From NCBI RefSeq assembly GCF_014191255.1, contig NZ_JACHWH010000001.1, forward strand, positions 992,001-1,056,000: a stretch of DNA of 64,000 nucleotides. The letters are read 5' to 3'. Source of the stretch: Amycolatopsis bartoniae (GTDB lineage Bacteria; Actinomycetota; Actinomycetes; Mycobacteriales; Pseudonocardiaceae). The notes beneath the pieces were generated by a model. That model was not told the DNA's origin. It searched no databases and saw only the letters and a list, made by a program, of their open reading frames with translations. Each line of letters opens with the position of its first letter. The first letter of the stretch is position 1. The translations under genes and the position numbers were made by a program. Shown piece after piece: positions 42,000 to 52,615 of this stretch.

Positions 42000-42788
42000 A
42001 TGACTTCTGCTTCGACGAGGCCGGTGCGCATCGGCCTGCAGCTGCAGCCCCAGCACGCGGACTACAAGTCCATCCGCGAGACCGCTGCCCGCGCCGAGGA
42101 CCTCGGTGTGGACATCATCTTCAACTGGGATCACTTCTACCCGTTGCGCGGCGAGCCCGAGGGCAAGCACTTCGAGTGCTGGACGATGCTCGGCGCGTGG
42201 GCCGAGTCCACGTCGCGCGTGGAGATCGGCGCGCTGGTCACGTGCAACAGCTACCGCAACCCGGAGCTGCTCGCCGACATGGCCCGTACCGTCGACAACA
42301 TCAGCGACGGCCGCCTGATCCTCGGCATCGGCGCCGGCTGGTTCGAGAAGGACTACACCGAGTACGGCTACGAGTTCGGCACCGCGGGCAGCCGCCTGGC
42401 CGACCTCGCCGAGGCCCTGCCGCGCATCGAGTCCCGGCTGGCGAAGCTGAACCCCCCGCCCACGCGGCACATCCCGGTGCTCATCGGCGGCGGTGGCGAG
42501 AAGAAGACGCTGAAGCTGGTCGCCCAGCACGCCGACATCTGGCACGGCTTCGGCAAGCCCGACGTCGTCGAGCGCAAGGTCGGCATCCTCAAGCAGCACT
42601 GCGCGGACGTCGGCCGCGACGCGGGCGAGATCGAGATCTCCACCGGTGTCGAGGGCGACCCGGGCGAGCTGGGGCCGAAGCTGCGTGACCTGGGCGTGTC
42701 GCTGTTCACCGTCGGTGTGAGCGGCCCGGACCACGACCTGGAGCCGCTCAAGAAGTGGATCGGCTGGCGGGACGCGCACAACTCCTGA
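42000..42788 (+). CDS. LLM class F420-dependent oxidoreductase
   Basis: A 262-residue luciferase-like TIM barrel. IGLQLQPQHADYKSIRETAARAEDLGVDIIFNWDHF is the F420-family N-terminus; NISDGRLILGIGAGWFEKDYTEYGY is the flavin/F420 region. It uses coenzyme F420 or FMN for hydride transfer on an unknown substrate. TAGGCT lies seven bases before the ATG at 42000 (leaderless), preceded by a GGGCAG/CTGCCC inverted repeat at 41964-41981. An in-frame ATG at 41955 lies upstream of the promoter and is rejected. Confidence 0.9.
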   Translation: MTSASTRPVRIGLQLQPQHADYKSIRETAARAEDLGVDIIFNWDHFYPLRGEPEGKHFECWTMLGAWAESTSRVEIGALVTCNSYRNPELLADMARTVDNISDGRLILGIGAGWFEKDYTEYGYEFGTAGSRLADLAEALPRIESRLAKLNPPPTRHIPVLIGGGGEKKTLKLVAQHADIWHGFGKPDVVERKVGILKQHCADVGRDAGEIEISTGVEGDPGELGPKLRDLGVSLFTVGVSGPDHDLEPLKKWIGWRDAHNS

Positions 42789-42792
42789 ACCC

Positions 42793-42805
42793 GTCCACAG
42801 TGGAC
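42793..42805. repeat. Palindrome GTCCAC-A-GTGGAC before MFS gene
   Basis: A perfect 6-1-6 inverted repeat two bases before the MFS start codon. The same sequence recurs at 29798-29810 in the EamA gene and its 11-bp core at 46418-46428, so it is probably a genome-wide over-represented oligonucleotide rather than a specific operator. Confidence 0.6.
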
Positions 42806-42807
42806 CG

Positions 42808-43944
42808 ATGCTGGGCCGCTACCTGACCGGAGCGGCGCTCGCGCGGACCGGCGACGAACTGTCCGGTCCGGCGGTGCTGCTGCTGGGGCTTTCCGCCACG
42901 GGGTCACCGGCGGCCGCGTCCGCGCTGCTGGCCGGGCTGACGGCGTCCTCGGCGCTGGGTGGCCCGGCCTTCGGCGCGTTCCTCGACCGTACGGCACGCC
43001 CCGGCCGCCTGCTGGCCGTAACGCTCGCCGCGTACGCGCTGGGCCTGGTGGCGGTGCTGACCGCCACCAGGCACCTGCCGTGGCCCGCCGTGCTCGGGCT
43101 CGCGGCGCTGACCGGACTGTTCAACCCTGCCGTCGCGGGTGGCTGGACGTCGCAGCTGCCGAACGTGCTCGGCGGGCGCGCACTGGCACGGGCAACGGCA
43201 CTGGACGCGGCGACGTTCAACGCCGCGAGCCTCGCCGGTCCGGCGCTCGCCGCCGTCGTCGCCGACCGCCTGGGCGCGCCGGCCGCGGTCGCCGTGGCGG
43301 CCGGGCTCGTCGCGCTCGCCCTGCCCGCCGCCTGGTCGTTGCCACGCACGGAAACCCGGCGCGACCGGACGCACTGGAGCGCGGGATTCGCCGTGCTGTG
43401 GCAGCGGAAAGCCCTGCTCCGCGCCACCCTCACGACCACCGTGTCCTACGTCGGCGTGGGCATGGTGACCGTCTGCTACCCCCTGCTCGGCGCGGCGCAC
43501 TTCGGCGGCGCCACCCGGGGCGCACTGCTGCTGGCCGTGCTCGCCGCCGCGGCACTGGGCACCGACGCCGTGCTGGCGCGGCACCCGTGGCGCGGGCGGC
43601 CGGACACGCTCGTGTTCGCGAGCACGTTCGTCCTCGCGGCGAGCGCGGCGCTCAGCGTCCTGTCCCCGGTGCTCGCCGCCGTCGTCGCGGGCGTCGGCGA
43701 AGGACCGCAGCTCACGGGGCTGTTCGGTGTGCGGCACCGCGAAGCGCCGGACCACCTGCGGGCGCAGGTGTTCACCATCGGGGCCAGCGTGAAGGTCAGC
43801 GGGTTCGCCGCCGGATCCGCGCTCGGCGGCGCGCTGGCCGCCGGCTCGCTCACCGGCTGCCTGCTCGCCGCCGCCGCGGTGCAGCTGGCCGCCGCGGGCG
43901 GCTACCTCGCGGTCAGAACGCCATCGCCTGCGCGCGGCGCTTGA
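42808..43944 (+). CDS. MFS transporter
   Basis: A 378-residue transporter with about 12 hydrophobic segments in two six-helix halves, the second starting near residue 190; motif A-like LDRTARPGRLLA follows helix 2. The short loops and the absence of a typical drug-exporter motif C leave the substrate open. CACAGT lies six bases before the ATG, a weak leaderless signal. Its 3' end overlaps the convergent Rv2175c-like gene by 32 bp. Confidence 0.85.
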   Translation: MLGRYLTGAALARTGDELSGPAVLLLGLSATGSPAAASALLAGLTASSALGGPAFGAFLDRTARPGRLLAVTLAAYALGLVAVLTATRHLPWPAVLGLAALTGLFNPAVAGGWTSQLPNVLGGRALARATALDAATFNAASLAGPALAAVVADRLGAPAAVAVAAGLVALALPAAWSLPRTETRRDRTHWSAGFAVLWQRKALLRATLTTTVSYVGVGMVTVCYPLLGAAHFGGATRGALLLAVLAAAALGTDAVLARHPWRGRPDTLVFASTFVLAASAALSVLSPVLAAVVAGVGEGPQLTGLFGVRHREAPDHLRAQVFTIGASVKVSGFAAGSALGGALAAGSLTGCLLAAAAVQLAAAGGYLAVRTPSPARGA

Positions 43945-44290
43945 CCTCGGTGCCGTGGTTCATGCGCAGGGCGTTGACCGGGGTGGTGCCGGGCAGCGAC
44001 TCGTCCTCCGAGTACAGCCACCGCAGCATCTCCGTGCGGCTGAACCCGGCGTCGGTGAGCACTGTCAGCAGCCCGGCCAGCCCCTTCACCGGGGCGTTCC
44101 CGGCGAGGAAGTCGGCGGGCACGTACAGCTCACCGGCACGGCGGATCGCGAGCAACTGCCCGTCCCGCAGCAGCTGCCTCACCTTGTTCACGGACAGGCT
44201 CAGTACCTCGCTCACCTCGCCCAGCGAGAGCACGGCGACGTCCGGCCCGAGCACGTCATCAGCGACTGGAATCGCACTCACAGCTGACAC
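43913..44290 (-). CDS. Rv2175c-like DNA-binding protein
   Basis: A 125-residue protein with a winged helix-turn-helix (LSLGEVSEVLSLSVNKVRQLLRDGQLLAIRRAGELYVPADFL) and a C-terminal helical domain (LLTVLTDAGFSRTEMLRWLY). In M. tuberculosis Rv2175c is divergently paired with pknL and is phosphorylated by PknL, which reduces DNA binding; the same divergent pair is seen here. Start is GTG 44290, with GTG 44281 as an alternative. The threonine in its N-terminus (the mycobacterial phosphosite) is not obviously present, so any phosphosite must differ. Confidence 0.9.
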   Translation of the reverse strand: MSAVSAIPVADDVLGPDVAVLSLGEVSEVLSLSVNKVRQLLRDGQLLAIRRAGELYVPADFLAGNAPVKGLAGLLTVLTDAGFSRTEMLRWLYSEDESLPGTTPVNALRMNHGTEVKRRAQAMAF

Positions 44291-44392
44291 TGTGCCACAC
44301 GGGGTATCACCGAGCGCAATATCGAACGTTCGGAGTAACCAAACCTGAATCCGGCGCCCGGAGTCGACCCGGAAGTCCGTACCATCGCGGGC

Positions 44393-46369
44393 GTGACAAC
44401 CACCGATACCGGTCTGGCCGGAACGCTACTGGAGCGGCGTTACCGGGTCGACTCCCCGATCGCCCGGGGCGGCATGTCCTCGGTGTACCGGGGCGCCGAC
44501 ACCCGGCTGGATCGCCCGGTCGCCATCAAGATCATGGATCCGCGGTTCGCCGACGACCGGTCCTTCGTCGAGCGGTTCGAGCGCGAGGCCCGCTCCGCCG
44601 CCCGCCTGCACCACCCGAACGTGGTCACCGTGCACGACCAGGGCTTCGACGGCGACCACGTGTTCCTGGTGATGGAGCTGGTCGACGGCGGCACGCTGCG
44701 CGACCTGCTGGACGAGCGCGGCCGCCTGGAGGTGCCGCTGGCGATCGCGGTCGCCGAGCAGATGCTCGCCGCGCTGTCCGCCGCGCACGAGGCCGGGCTG
44801 GTGCACCGCGACGTCAAGCCCGAGAACGTGCTGATCGGGCGCACCGGCACGCCGCCGACGGGCGTGGTGAAGGTCGCCGACTTCGGCCTGGTGCGCGCCG
44901 TCGCCAGCGCGGGTACGACCAGCTCCAGCATCATCCTGGGCACCGTCGCGTACCTCTCCCCCGAGCAGGTGACCACGGGCCTCGCCGGCGAGCGCGGCGA
45001 CGTGTACTCGGCGGGCATCGTGCTGTACGAGATGCTCACCGGCCGCGCCCCGTACACCGGTGACACCGCGATCTCCGTGGCGTACCGGCACGTGAACGAC
45101 GACGTGCCCGCGCCGAGCACCGTCACGCCGGGCGTGCCGCCCGCGCTCGACGACCTCGTGCTGCGCGCCACCCGCCGCGACCAGGAGGCGCGCCCGGCCG
45201 ACGCCGGGGCCTTCCTGCACGAGCTGCGCCGGATCCGCGCGTCGCTTGGCATCGGGCCGGTCACCATCCCCGTACCGGGTGACCAGCCCTCGTCGTTGCC
45301 GGACGCGGAACGGACCGTCCCGGCGTTCGCCCCGGTCGGGAAGACTTCACCGATCACCGGTCCGCAGGGCACGCGCATGACGCCGCGGCCCATGGGCCTG
45401 CCCTCCACCGCCGTCCCCCGGATGCCACCGCCCGCTCCGCCGTCCGGTCCAGCCGACTCCGACCCCGAGGGTGTCCGGCGGCCCGCCCTGATCTGGTCGA
45501 TCGCCGCGGTGCTGCTGGTGCTGATCGGCGTCGGCATCTGGTGGGTCGCCGCCGGGCCGACGAGCACGAACAGCACGTCGGTGCCGCAGGTGGCGGGCCT
45601 GGACAGGGCGAGCGCGGAGAAGAAGCTCACCGACGCCGGGTTCACGGTCAAGTTCACCCAGCAGCGCGACAACACCGTCGCCGCGGGCCTCGCCGTGCGC
45701 TCCGACCCCACCGCGGGGTCCGGTGCCGTCAAGGGCAGCCAGGTCACGGTCGTGCTGTCCGCCGGGCGCCCCACGGTGCCCGACATCAGCACCAGCACCT
45801 CGCTCACGCAGGCCGAGTCGGCCATCATCGCCGCCGAGCTGGTGCCCCAGCACGACGCGAACGCCGACCAGTTCAGCACCACCGTGCCCAGCGGCAACGT
45901 CATCAGCGTGAACCCGCAGCCGGGCACGCAGCTGGACCTGAACTCGCCGGTGTCGATCATCGTGTCGAAGGGCCCGCCGCCGCAGCCGGTGCCCGACGTC
46001 GTGGGCCTGTCCCACGACCAGGCGTTCCAGAAGCTGCAGGCCGCCGGGTTCGAGCCGTTCGACGCGGGCACCGAGTTCTCCGGCGACGTCGACGCCGGTG
46101 CGGTCACCAGGACCAGCCCGGCGGCCAACAGCCAGGTCACGGACGGAAGCAAGCGCGTCGGGGTGTTCACCAACGACGGCGTGCAGGTGCCGTCGGTGCT
46201 GGGCCGCTCGCTCGACGACGCGGTGCAGACACTGCAGCAGGCCGGGCTGCAGGCCGACATCAAGGGCGGCAAGGGCAACCGCGGCTTCGGTTTCGTCGTC
46301 GACCAGGACCCGGATCCGGGCAAACTGGTGAAGAAGGGGTCGAAGGTCCAGCTGCGCGTGTTCCCGTGA
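44393..46369 (+). CDS. pknL: PknL-type Ser/Thr kinase with four PASTA domains
   Basis: A 658-residue receptor kinase. Kinase domain at about 17-270: IARGGMSSVY (Gly loop), VAIKIMD (Lys), HRDVKPENVL (catalytic Asp), DFGLV (metal Asp), GTVAYLSPE. A Pro-rich juxtamembrane region leads to one transmembrane helix at about 364-388. Four PASTA repeats (starting near VPQVAGL, VPDIST, VPDVVGL, VPSVLGR) bind muropeptides outside the cell. Mycobacterial PknL has no PASTA repeats, so the sensor part differs. TACCAT lies seven bases before the GTG start (leaderless). Confidence 0.95.
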   Translation: MTTTDTGLAGTLLERRYRVDSPIARGGMSSVYRGADTRLDRPVAIKIMDPRFADDRSFVERFEREARSAARLHHPNVVTVHDQGFDGDHVFLVMELVDGGTLRDLLDERGRLEVPLAIAVAEQMLAALSAAHEAGLVHRDVKPENVLIGRTGTPPTGVVKVADFGLVRAVASAGTTSSSIILGTVAYLSPEQVTTGLAGERGDVYSAGIVLYEMLTGRAPYTGDTAISVAYRHVNDDVPAPSTVTPGVPPALDDLVLRATRRDQEARPADAGAFLHELRRIRASLGIGPVTIPVPGDQPSSLPDAERTVPAFAPVGKTSPITGPQGTRMTPRPMGLPSTAVPRMPPPAPPSGPADSDPEGVRRPALIWSIAAVLLVLIGVGIWWVAAGPTSTNSTSVPQVAGLDRASAEKKLTDAGFTVKFTQQRDNTVAAGLAVRSDPTAGSGAVKGSQVTVVLSAGRPTVPDISTSTSLTQAESAIIAAELVPQHDANADQFSTTVPSGNVISVNPQPGTQLDLNSPVSIIVSKGPPPQPVPDVVGLSHDQAFQKLQAAGFEPFDAGTEFSGDVDAGAVTRTSPAANSQVTDGSKRVGVFTNDGVQVPSVLGRSLDDAVQTLQQAGLQADIKGGKGNRGFGFVVDQDPDPGKLVKKGSKVQLRVFP

Positions 46370-46562
46370 CGGTTTCCGATCGGTCCTGCCCGCGAACCTT
46401 TTCCGCGGCCCGCAGTTTCCACTGTGGACGGTGAATCCTCCTTTCGAGTGAAGGAGAGTTCTGTTAGCGCCGCGGAAACACACCGACTACCCTCTTGTCA
46501 CGTCCGTGGGTTCCAGTAGTGGTCCGATCGATTTCCGGAAACCGACCACAGAAGGGTCGATC

Positions 46563-47873
46563 ATGACCGGCCGTCAGCTCAGCGGGCTCGATGTCGCCTT
46601 TCTCTGCCTGGACGGGGAAACGACTCCCATGCACATGGGCGCGGCGGCGGTGTTCGCCCCTGCCGCCACCACCGCGCCGGAACGCCTCGCGGACCTGCTC
46701 GTCGAACGCGCGGCCCGCGTGCCCCACCTGCGCAGGCGGCTGACCGCGTCGCTGCTGCCGCCCGGCGGGGCGTACTGGAGCGACGACCCGCGCTTCGACC
46801 CCGGCAGGCACGTCCAGGTGCGGGAGCTCGGCGAGGACTGCTCGGAGGACGCGCTCGCGCGGCACGCCGCGTCCTGGATGGAGGAGCCGCTCGACCTGCG
46901 CCGCCCGCCGTGGCAGGTGCGGCTCGTCACCGGCCTGCCGGACGGGCGGTTCGCGCTGCTGCTCAAGCTGCACCACGCCTTCACCGACGGCACGGGCGCG
47001 TTCGCCGTCGCGGCGGGCCTGCTCGACGAGCTGCCCGTCACGGCGGCGTTGCTGGCCGCCGCCGAACAGCCCGAGCCCGTGACACGGTCACCGCTCGCGG
47101 CGCTCCGGGACACGATCAACGAGGCCGGGGAGAACCTGGGCATCGCCTCGGCGGTGCTGCGCGCGGCGCGACCGTACCCGGTGTCCCCGCTGGCGGCGCC
47201 CAGCTCGGCCAGCCGCCGCCTCGGGTTCGTCCGGCTCGACCTGGCCGACTTCGCCACGATCCGGGCGGCGCACGGCGGCACCGTCAACGACGTGCTGCTC
47301 GCGGTGCTGTCCGGTGCGCTGCGACGGTGGCTCGTGGACCGCGGCAGGCGCGTCGCGGGCCGGCCGATCCGGGCGCTCATCCCCGTGAGCACCCGCGCCC
47401 GCAGCGGCGGGGCGGGCGGCAACCAGCTGTCCGGTTACCTGTGTGAGCTACCCGTCCACCTCGAAGATCCGGTGCGGCGGCTGCGGGAGCTGCGGAAGTC
47501 GATGAGCAGGCACAAGGCCGCGGGCCCGCTGTCGGGTGCGGGCGCGCTGCCCGTGCTGGCCGGGCGCATCCCGTCCCCCGTGCACCGGGTGGCGACGCGG
47601 TTCGCCGGGCAGGCCGCGGGGCTGCTGTTCGACATCGTCGTGACGAACGTGCCGCTGCCGAAGCTCGACCTGGCGCTGGACGGCGCGCCGCTGCGCGAGG
47701 TGTACCCGCTGGTACCGCTGGCCGCGCGGCACGCGGTCGGCATCGCCGCGGCCGTGCACGCCGATTCCGTCCACATTGGACTCCAGGTGAACGGCGCCGC
47801 CGTGGCGGACACCGGTTCGCTGCGTGACGCCGTGCTCAAGTCGGCCGCGGAGCTGTACGAGCACTCGGTCTGA
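46563..47873 (+). CDS. Wax ester synthase/diacylglycerol acyltransferase (WS/DGAT)
   Basis: A 436-residue acyl-CoA-dependent acyltransferase that makes triacylglycerol or wax esters as storage lipid. The active-site HHxxxDG is HHAFTDG; the N-terminal LSGLDVAFLCLDGETTPMHMG and the C-terminal NVPLPKLDLALDGAPL region with GLQVNG are family features. AAGGG upstream of ATG 46563 fixes the start. It is monocistronic or co-transcribed with the next small gene. Confidence 0.92.
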   Translation: MTGRQLSGLDVAFLCLDGETTPMHMGAAAVFAPAATTAPERLADLLVERAARVPHLRRRLTASLLPPGGAYWSDDPRFDPGRHVQVRELGEDCSEDALARHAASWMEEPLDLRRPPWQVRLVTGLPDGRFALLLKLHHAFTDGTGAFAVAAGLLDELPVTAALLAAAEQPEPVTRSPLAALRDTINEAGENLGIASAVLRAARPYPVSPLAAPSSASRRLGFVRLDLADFATIRAAHGGTVNDVLLAVLSGALRRWLVDRGRRVAGRPIRALIPVSTRARSGGAGGNQLSGYLCELPVHLEDPVRRLRELRKSMSRHKAAGPLSGAGALPVLAGRIPSPVHRVATRFAGQAAGLLFDIVVTNVPLPKLDLALDGAPLREVYPLVPLAARHAVGIAAAVHADSVHIGLQVNGAAVADTGSLRDAVLKSAAELYEHSV

Positions 47874-47907
47874 CGCTTTCGTGACCTTGGTGCGGCAGAA
47901 TGTTTCC

Positions 47908-48471
47908 ATGCCGGTCCCCACTGCCGCATGGCTTTCGCGTGCCACGAGGAGCGCGCTCATCGTCCCGGTGCCCGAGACCGAGCAGCTCGTGGACGCCCAC
48001 CGCCGCACGCTCACGGGCACGCCCCCGTCGAGCGTGCCCGCCCACGTGACCGTGCTCTACCCGTTCGTCCACCCGAGCCGGATCGACGCGGCGACCTTCG
48101 ATGCGCTCAGTGCCGTGCTGGGCGGGATTTCCGCGTTCGAGTGCGCCTTCACGCAGGTCCGGTGGTTCGACGACGAGGTGGTGTGGCTGCAGCCCAAACC
48201 GGACGAGAACTTCCGGACACTCACCCGGGTGGTGTGTGAACGTTTTCCGACACATTTGCCTTACAGCGGGGCACATCCGGACACGGTGCCGCATCTGACC
48301 GTCGTGGACGGTCGCAACGGGGACGCCGAGGGCAAACGCCGGATAGCCACGGACATCGCGGCGCATCTGCCGGTGCACGCGCGGATCGACCGGGTGCGCC
48401 TGGTGGCGGGCGAGGACGAGCACGGGCCGTGGCGCACGATCACGGAGTTCCCGCTGGCCGTGCCGGCGTGA
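47908..48471 (+). CDS. 2'-5' RNA ligase-like 2H phosphoesterase
   Basis: A 187-residue 2H phosphoesterase. The two HxT motifs are HVTVLYPF and HLTVVDG. These proteins hydrolyse cyclic phosphodiesters or 2'-5' linkages of RNA or nucleotides; the specific role is unknown. CAGAAT lies six bases before the ATG at 47908; an in-frame GTG at 47881 is an alternative start. Confidence 0.85.
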   Translation: MPVPTAAWLSRATRSALIVPVPETEQLVDAHRRTLTGTPPSSVPAHVTVLYPFVHPSRIDAATFDALSAVLGGISAFECAFTQVRWFDDEVVWLQPKPDENFRTLTRVVCERFPTHLPYSGAHPDTVPHLTVVDGRNGDAEGKRRIATDIAAHLPVHARIDRVRLVAGEDEHGPWRTITEFPLAVPA

Positions 48472-48483
48472 GATCATCGGCCG

Positions 48484-48855
48484 ATGCTTCGGTTGGGCAC
48501 GGTCGTGCTGGGAGTGGAAGACCTGCACCGCGCCGCCGCCTTCTGGCAGGGCGCGCTCGGTTACGTCCCGCGGGACGGTGAACTCCGGCCGGGACAACGG
48601 TTCGCGGTGCTGGTGCCGCCCGAGGGCGGGCCGGGGCTGGCGCTGGGCGTGAGTGAGACCCCGGTGCAGGAGCACCCGCGGGTCCACGTGGACCTGTACG
48701 CCGCGGATGCGGCGGATCAGGTCGCCGAAGCGGAGCGCCTGGTGACCCTCGGCGCACGGCACGTCGACTGGGACCGCTACCCGGAGGACGCGGACTTCGT
48801 CGTGCTCGCCGACACCGAGGGCAACCGCTTCTGCATCATCGACACGAGCCGGTGA
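48484..48855 (+). CDS. VOC family glyoxalase-like protein
   Basis: A 123-residue single-domain pair of beta-alpha-beta-beta-beta modules: LGTVVLGVEDLHRAAAFWQGALGYV at the start and DPEDADFVVLADTEGNRFCIID at the end (DTEGNxFC hallmark). It could bind or modify a small molecule; no metal-site assignment is attempted. It ends at the base before the convergent aroG stop. Confidence 0.85.
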   Translation: MLRLGTVVLGVEDLHRAAAFWQGALGYVPRDGELRPGQRFAVLVPPEGGPGLALGVSETPVQEHPRVHVDLYAADAADQVAEAERLVTLGARHVDWDRYPEDADFVVLADTEGNRFCIIDTSR

Positions 48856-50316
<1,461 letters not shown>

Positions 50317-52461
50317 TCAGCCCCTGGCGCTGGTCACCGGCTCCCGGGGCTCCGGCGCCTTCGCGCGGACCCGGCCCGGCCACCACGCCGCGCGGCCCAC
50401 CAGCGCCGTCAGGCTCGGCACGAAGAACATCGCCATCACGAACGCCGCCACGAGGATGCCGAACGCCAGCGCGAAGCCCATCTCGGCGAGCAACGCGTTC
50501 CCGGCCAGCATCAGCGCGCCCAGCGAGCCCGCGAGGATGACGCCCGCCGCGGCGATCGTCGGGCCGGTGTGCCGGATCGCGAGCGCCGCCGCCTCGTGGG
50601 GCGACTTGCCCTCCTTCGTCTCCTCACGCAGCCGCGCCATCATCAGGATGTTGTAGTCGGTGCCCAGCGCCACCACGAACATGTAGATGATCAGCGGGAT
50701 CATGAAGATCAGCCCCGACTCGCCGACGATGCCCTGGAAGAGCCACGTCGTCGCGCCGAGCGTGGCCGCGAAGCCCAGCCCCACCGACGCCATCACGTAC
50801 CACGGTGACACGACGCTGCGCAGCATCAGCCCGAGCACCAGCATGATCAGCACCGCCGCCACCGGGAACACCACGCGGTAGTCGCGGTTCATCGTGTCCT
50901 GGATGTCGACGTACACCGCCGTCACGCCACCCACGAGCGCCTTCGTGCCCGCGGGCGCGGAGGCGTGCGCGGTGTCGCGCAGCGGCCCGCCCACGGTGTG
51001 GATCGCCGCGTCGGATGCCGGGTCGCTCGTGAGCGTCACCGAGTAGTTCGCCGTCGTGCCGTCCTTGCTCAGCTGCGGCTGCCCGACCGCCCCGACACCG
51101 GGCACCTTGCGCAGGTCCGCGCCGAACCCGCCGAGCGACGTCTTGTCCAGCGGCCCGTTGTCACTGCGCAGGTAGACGTTCGTGGGCGACGTCGCGCCCG
51201 GCGGCAGCCCCTTCTCCAGCGACTTCATCGCCACCTGCGACTCGGCGGTGTCCGGCATGGACCCGGACGCCAGGTCGAACGTCGGGTTGAAGTTCACCAG
51301 CCCGATCGCCAGCGCCACCATGATCACCCCGGACACGCCCGCGAACACCGCGGGCCGCCTGCCCACCGCCCGGCCGACGGCGGCGAACCGCGCCGCCTCC
51401 GGTTCGCGGCGCCACGCCTTCGACGGCCAGAACACCTTGGTGCCCAGCAACGACACCACGGCGGGCACCAGCGTCAGCCCGGCGAGCAGCGTGACCGCGA
51501 CGGCGATCGCCAGCGACGGGCCCATCGAACGGAAGAACCCGAACAGCGACAGTGCCATCGTCAGGAACGCGATGATCACCACCGCGGCCGCGGACGTGAT
51601 CGCCTCGCCCACGCGGCTCACCGCAGTCACCATCGCCCGCTTCGGGTCGTCGCCCGCCCGCAGCCGTTCGCGGTAGCGGAACATGAGGAACAGGATGTAG
51701 TCGGTGCCGACGCCGAACAGCACCACGATGAGGATCGACGAGATGGAGCTGTCGGCCTGCATCCCGAACAGCTTCACCACCCAGCTGATGAGCCCGTTCG
51801 CGATCTGCGACACGACGCCGATGAGGACGATCGGCAGCAGCGCGATGATCGGGCTGCGGAAGATCACCAGCAGCAGCACGAGGATCAGCAGGACGGTCGC
51901 GATGCCGACGATGGAGTTGGAGTTCTTCGACGCCTCCTGCGAGTCCAGCTGCTGCGCGACGGTGCCGGTGGTGCCCGCCTTCAGGTCACTGCCCGCGACG
52001 AGCGACTGCAGTTCGGTGCGTAGCCCCTTCGCCGCGTTCGTCAGCTCCTGCGCGTTCCCGCCGGACAGCTGCGGCATCTTCACCGCCGAGAGCTGCACGA
52101 GGTTGTTCGGCGACGGCTGGGCGGGCAGCACGGCCTCGACGTCGGTGAGGTGCTTGCCGCCGAGGTCCGTCACGACCTGGCTCACCTTCGCCGTGTCCTG
52201 CGAGTTCAGCGCGGCGCCGTCGGCCCGCTCGAACACGATGATCATGGACGGGGTGAAGGCGCTGGGAAACGCCTGCTGCCCGAGGTTCGCGGCCTGGATG
52301 GACTCGTAGTCCCGCGGTAGCGCGTCGCTCTCGTCCGTGCTCTTGGGCAGCGCCGGAGCGGTCGCGATCACGACGATCGCGAGCAGCACCCACGCGGCGA
52401 TCACCCACCACGGCCGGTGCACGACCAGCCGCCCCAGTTTCGCGAACACACCGGTGTCCAT
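50317..52461 (-). CDS. MMPL family transporter
   Basis: A 714-residue RND-type exporter with 11-12 transmembrane helices and two extracytoplasmic loops. Two transporter repeats carry the proton-relay motifs GVGTDYILFLMFRYRE (near 270) and ALGTDYNILMMARLREE (near 610). It is shorter than lipid-exporting mycobacterial MmpL3 and has no long C-terminal domain. The cargo is probably lipid or a hydrophobic metabolite. GAGGGG precedes ATG 52461. Confidence 0.9.
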   Translation of the reverse strand: MDTGVFAKLGRLVVHRPWWVIAAWVLLAIVVIATAPALPKSTDESDALPRDYESIQAANLGQQAFPSAFTPSMIIVFERADGAALNSQDTAKVSQVVTDLGGKHLTDVEAVLPAQPSPNNLVQLSAVKMPQLSGGNAQELTNAAKGLRTELQSLVAGSDLKAGTTGTVAQQLDSQEASKNSNSIVGIATVLLILVLLLVIFRSPIIALLPIVLIGVVSQIANGLISWVVKLFGMQADSSISSILIVVLFGVGTDYILFLMFRYRERLRAGDDPKRAMVTAVSRVGEAITSAAAVVIIAFLTMALSLFGFFRSMGPSLAIAVAVTLLAGLTLVPAVVSLLGTKVFWPSKAWRREPEAARFAAVGRAVGRRPAVFAGVSGVIMVALAIGLVNFNPTFDLASGSMPDTAESQVAMKSLEKGLPPGATSPTNVYLRSDNGPLDKTSLGGFGADLRKVPGVGAVGQPQLSKDGTTANYSVTLTSDPASDAAIHTVGGPLRDTAHASAPAGTKALVGGVTAVYVDIQDTMNRDYRVVFPVAAVLIMLVLGLMLRSVVSPWYVMASVGLGFAATLGATTWLFQGIVGESGLIFMIPLIIYMFVVALGTDYNILMMARLREETKEGKSPHEAAALAIRHTGPTIAAAGVILAGSLGALMLAGNALLAEMGFALAFGILVAAFVMAMFFVPSLTALVGRAAWWPGRVRAKAPEPREPVTSARG

Positions 52462-52570
52462 GAACCACCCCTCGGAAGAAGCCCCTGTGAACGACGCCAG
52501 TGAACCGGCGCCGCCCCCGGGCCGCCACGTGTGCGCGGTCACTGCTGAGAGTTCGCTGAGACACGAAAAA

Positions 52571-52600
52571 CGGGCACCCGGCGTCGTTGCCGGGTGCCCG
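52571..52600 (-). terminator. Rho-independent terminator after gltD
   Basis: CGGGCACCCGGC and GCCGGGTGCCCG form a perfect 12-bp stem with a six-base loop, followed on the minus strand by TTTTT. It starts 16 bp past the gltD stop and ends the gltBD transcript before the MMPL gene. Confidence 0.95.
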
Positions 52601-52615
52601 TCGGTTCTACGCCGC

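Noticed and set aside
39753..42779. Minus-strand frame of about 1000 codons across three genes
   Set aside because: It spans the antisense of crtE-like, crtI-like and LLM genes and has no recognisable domain.
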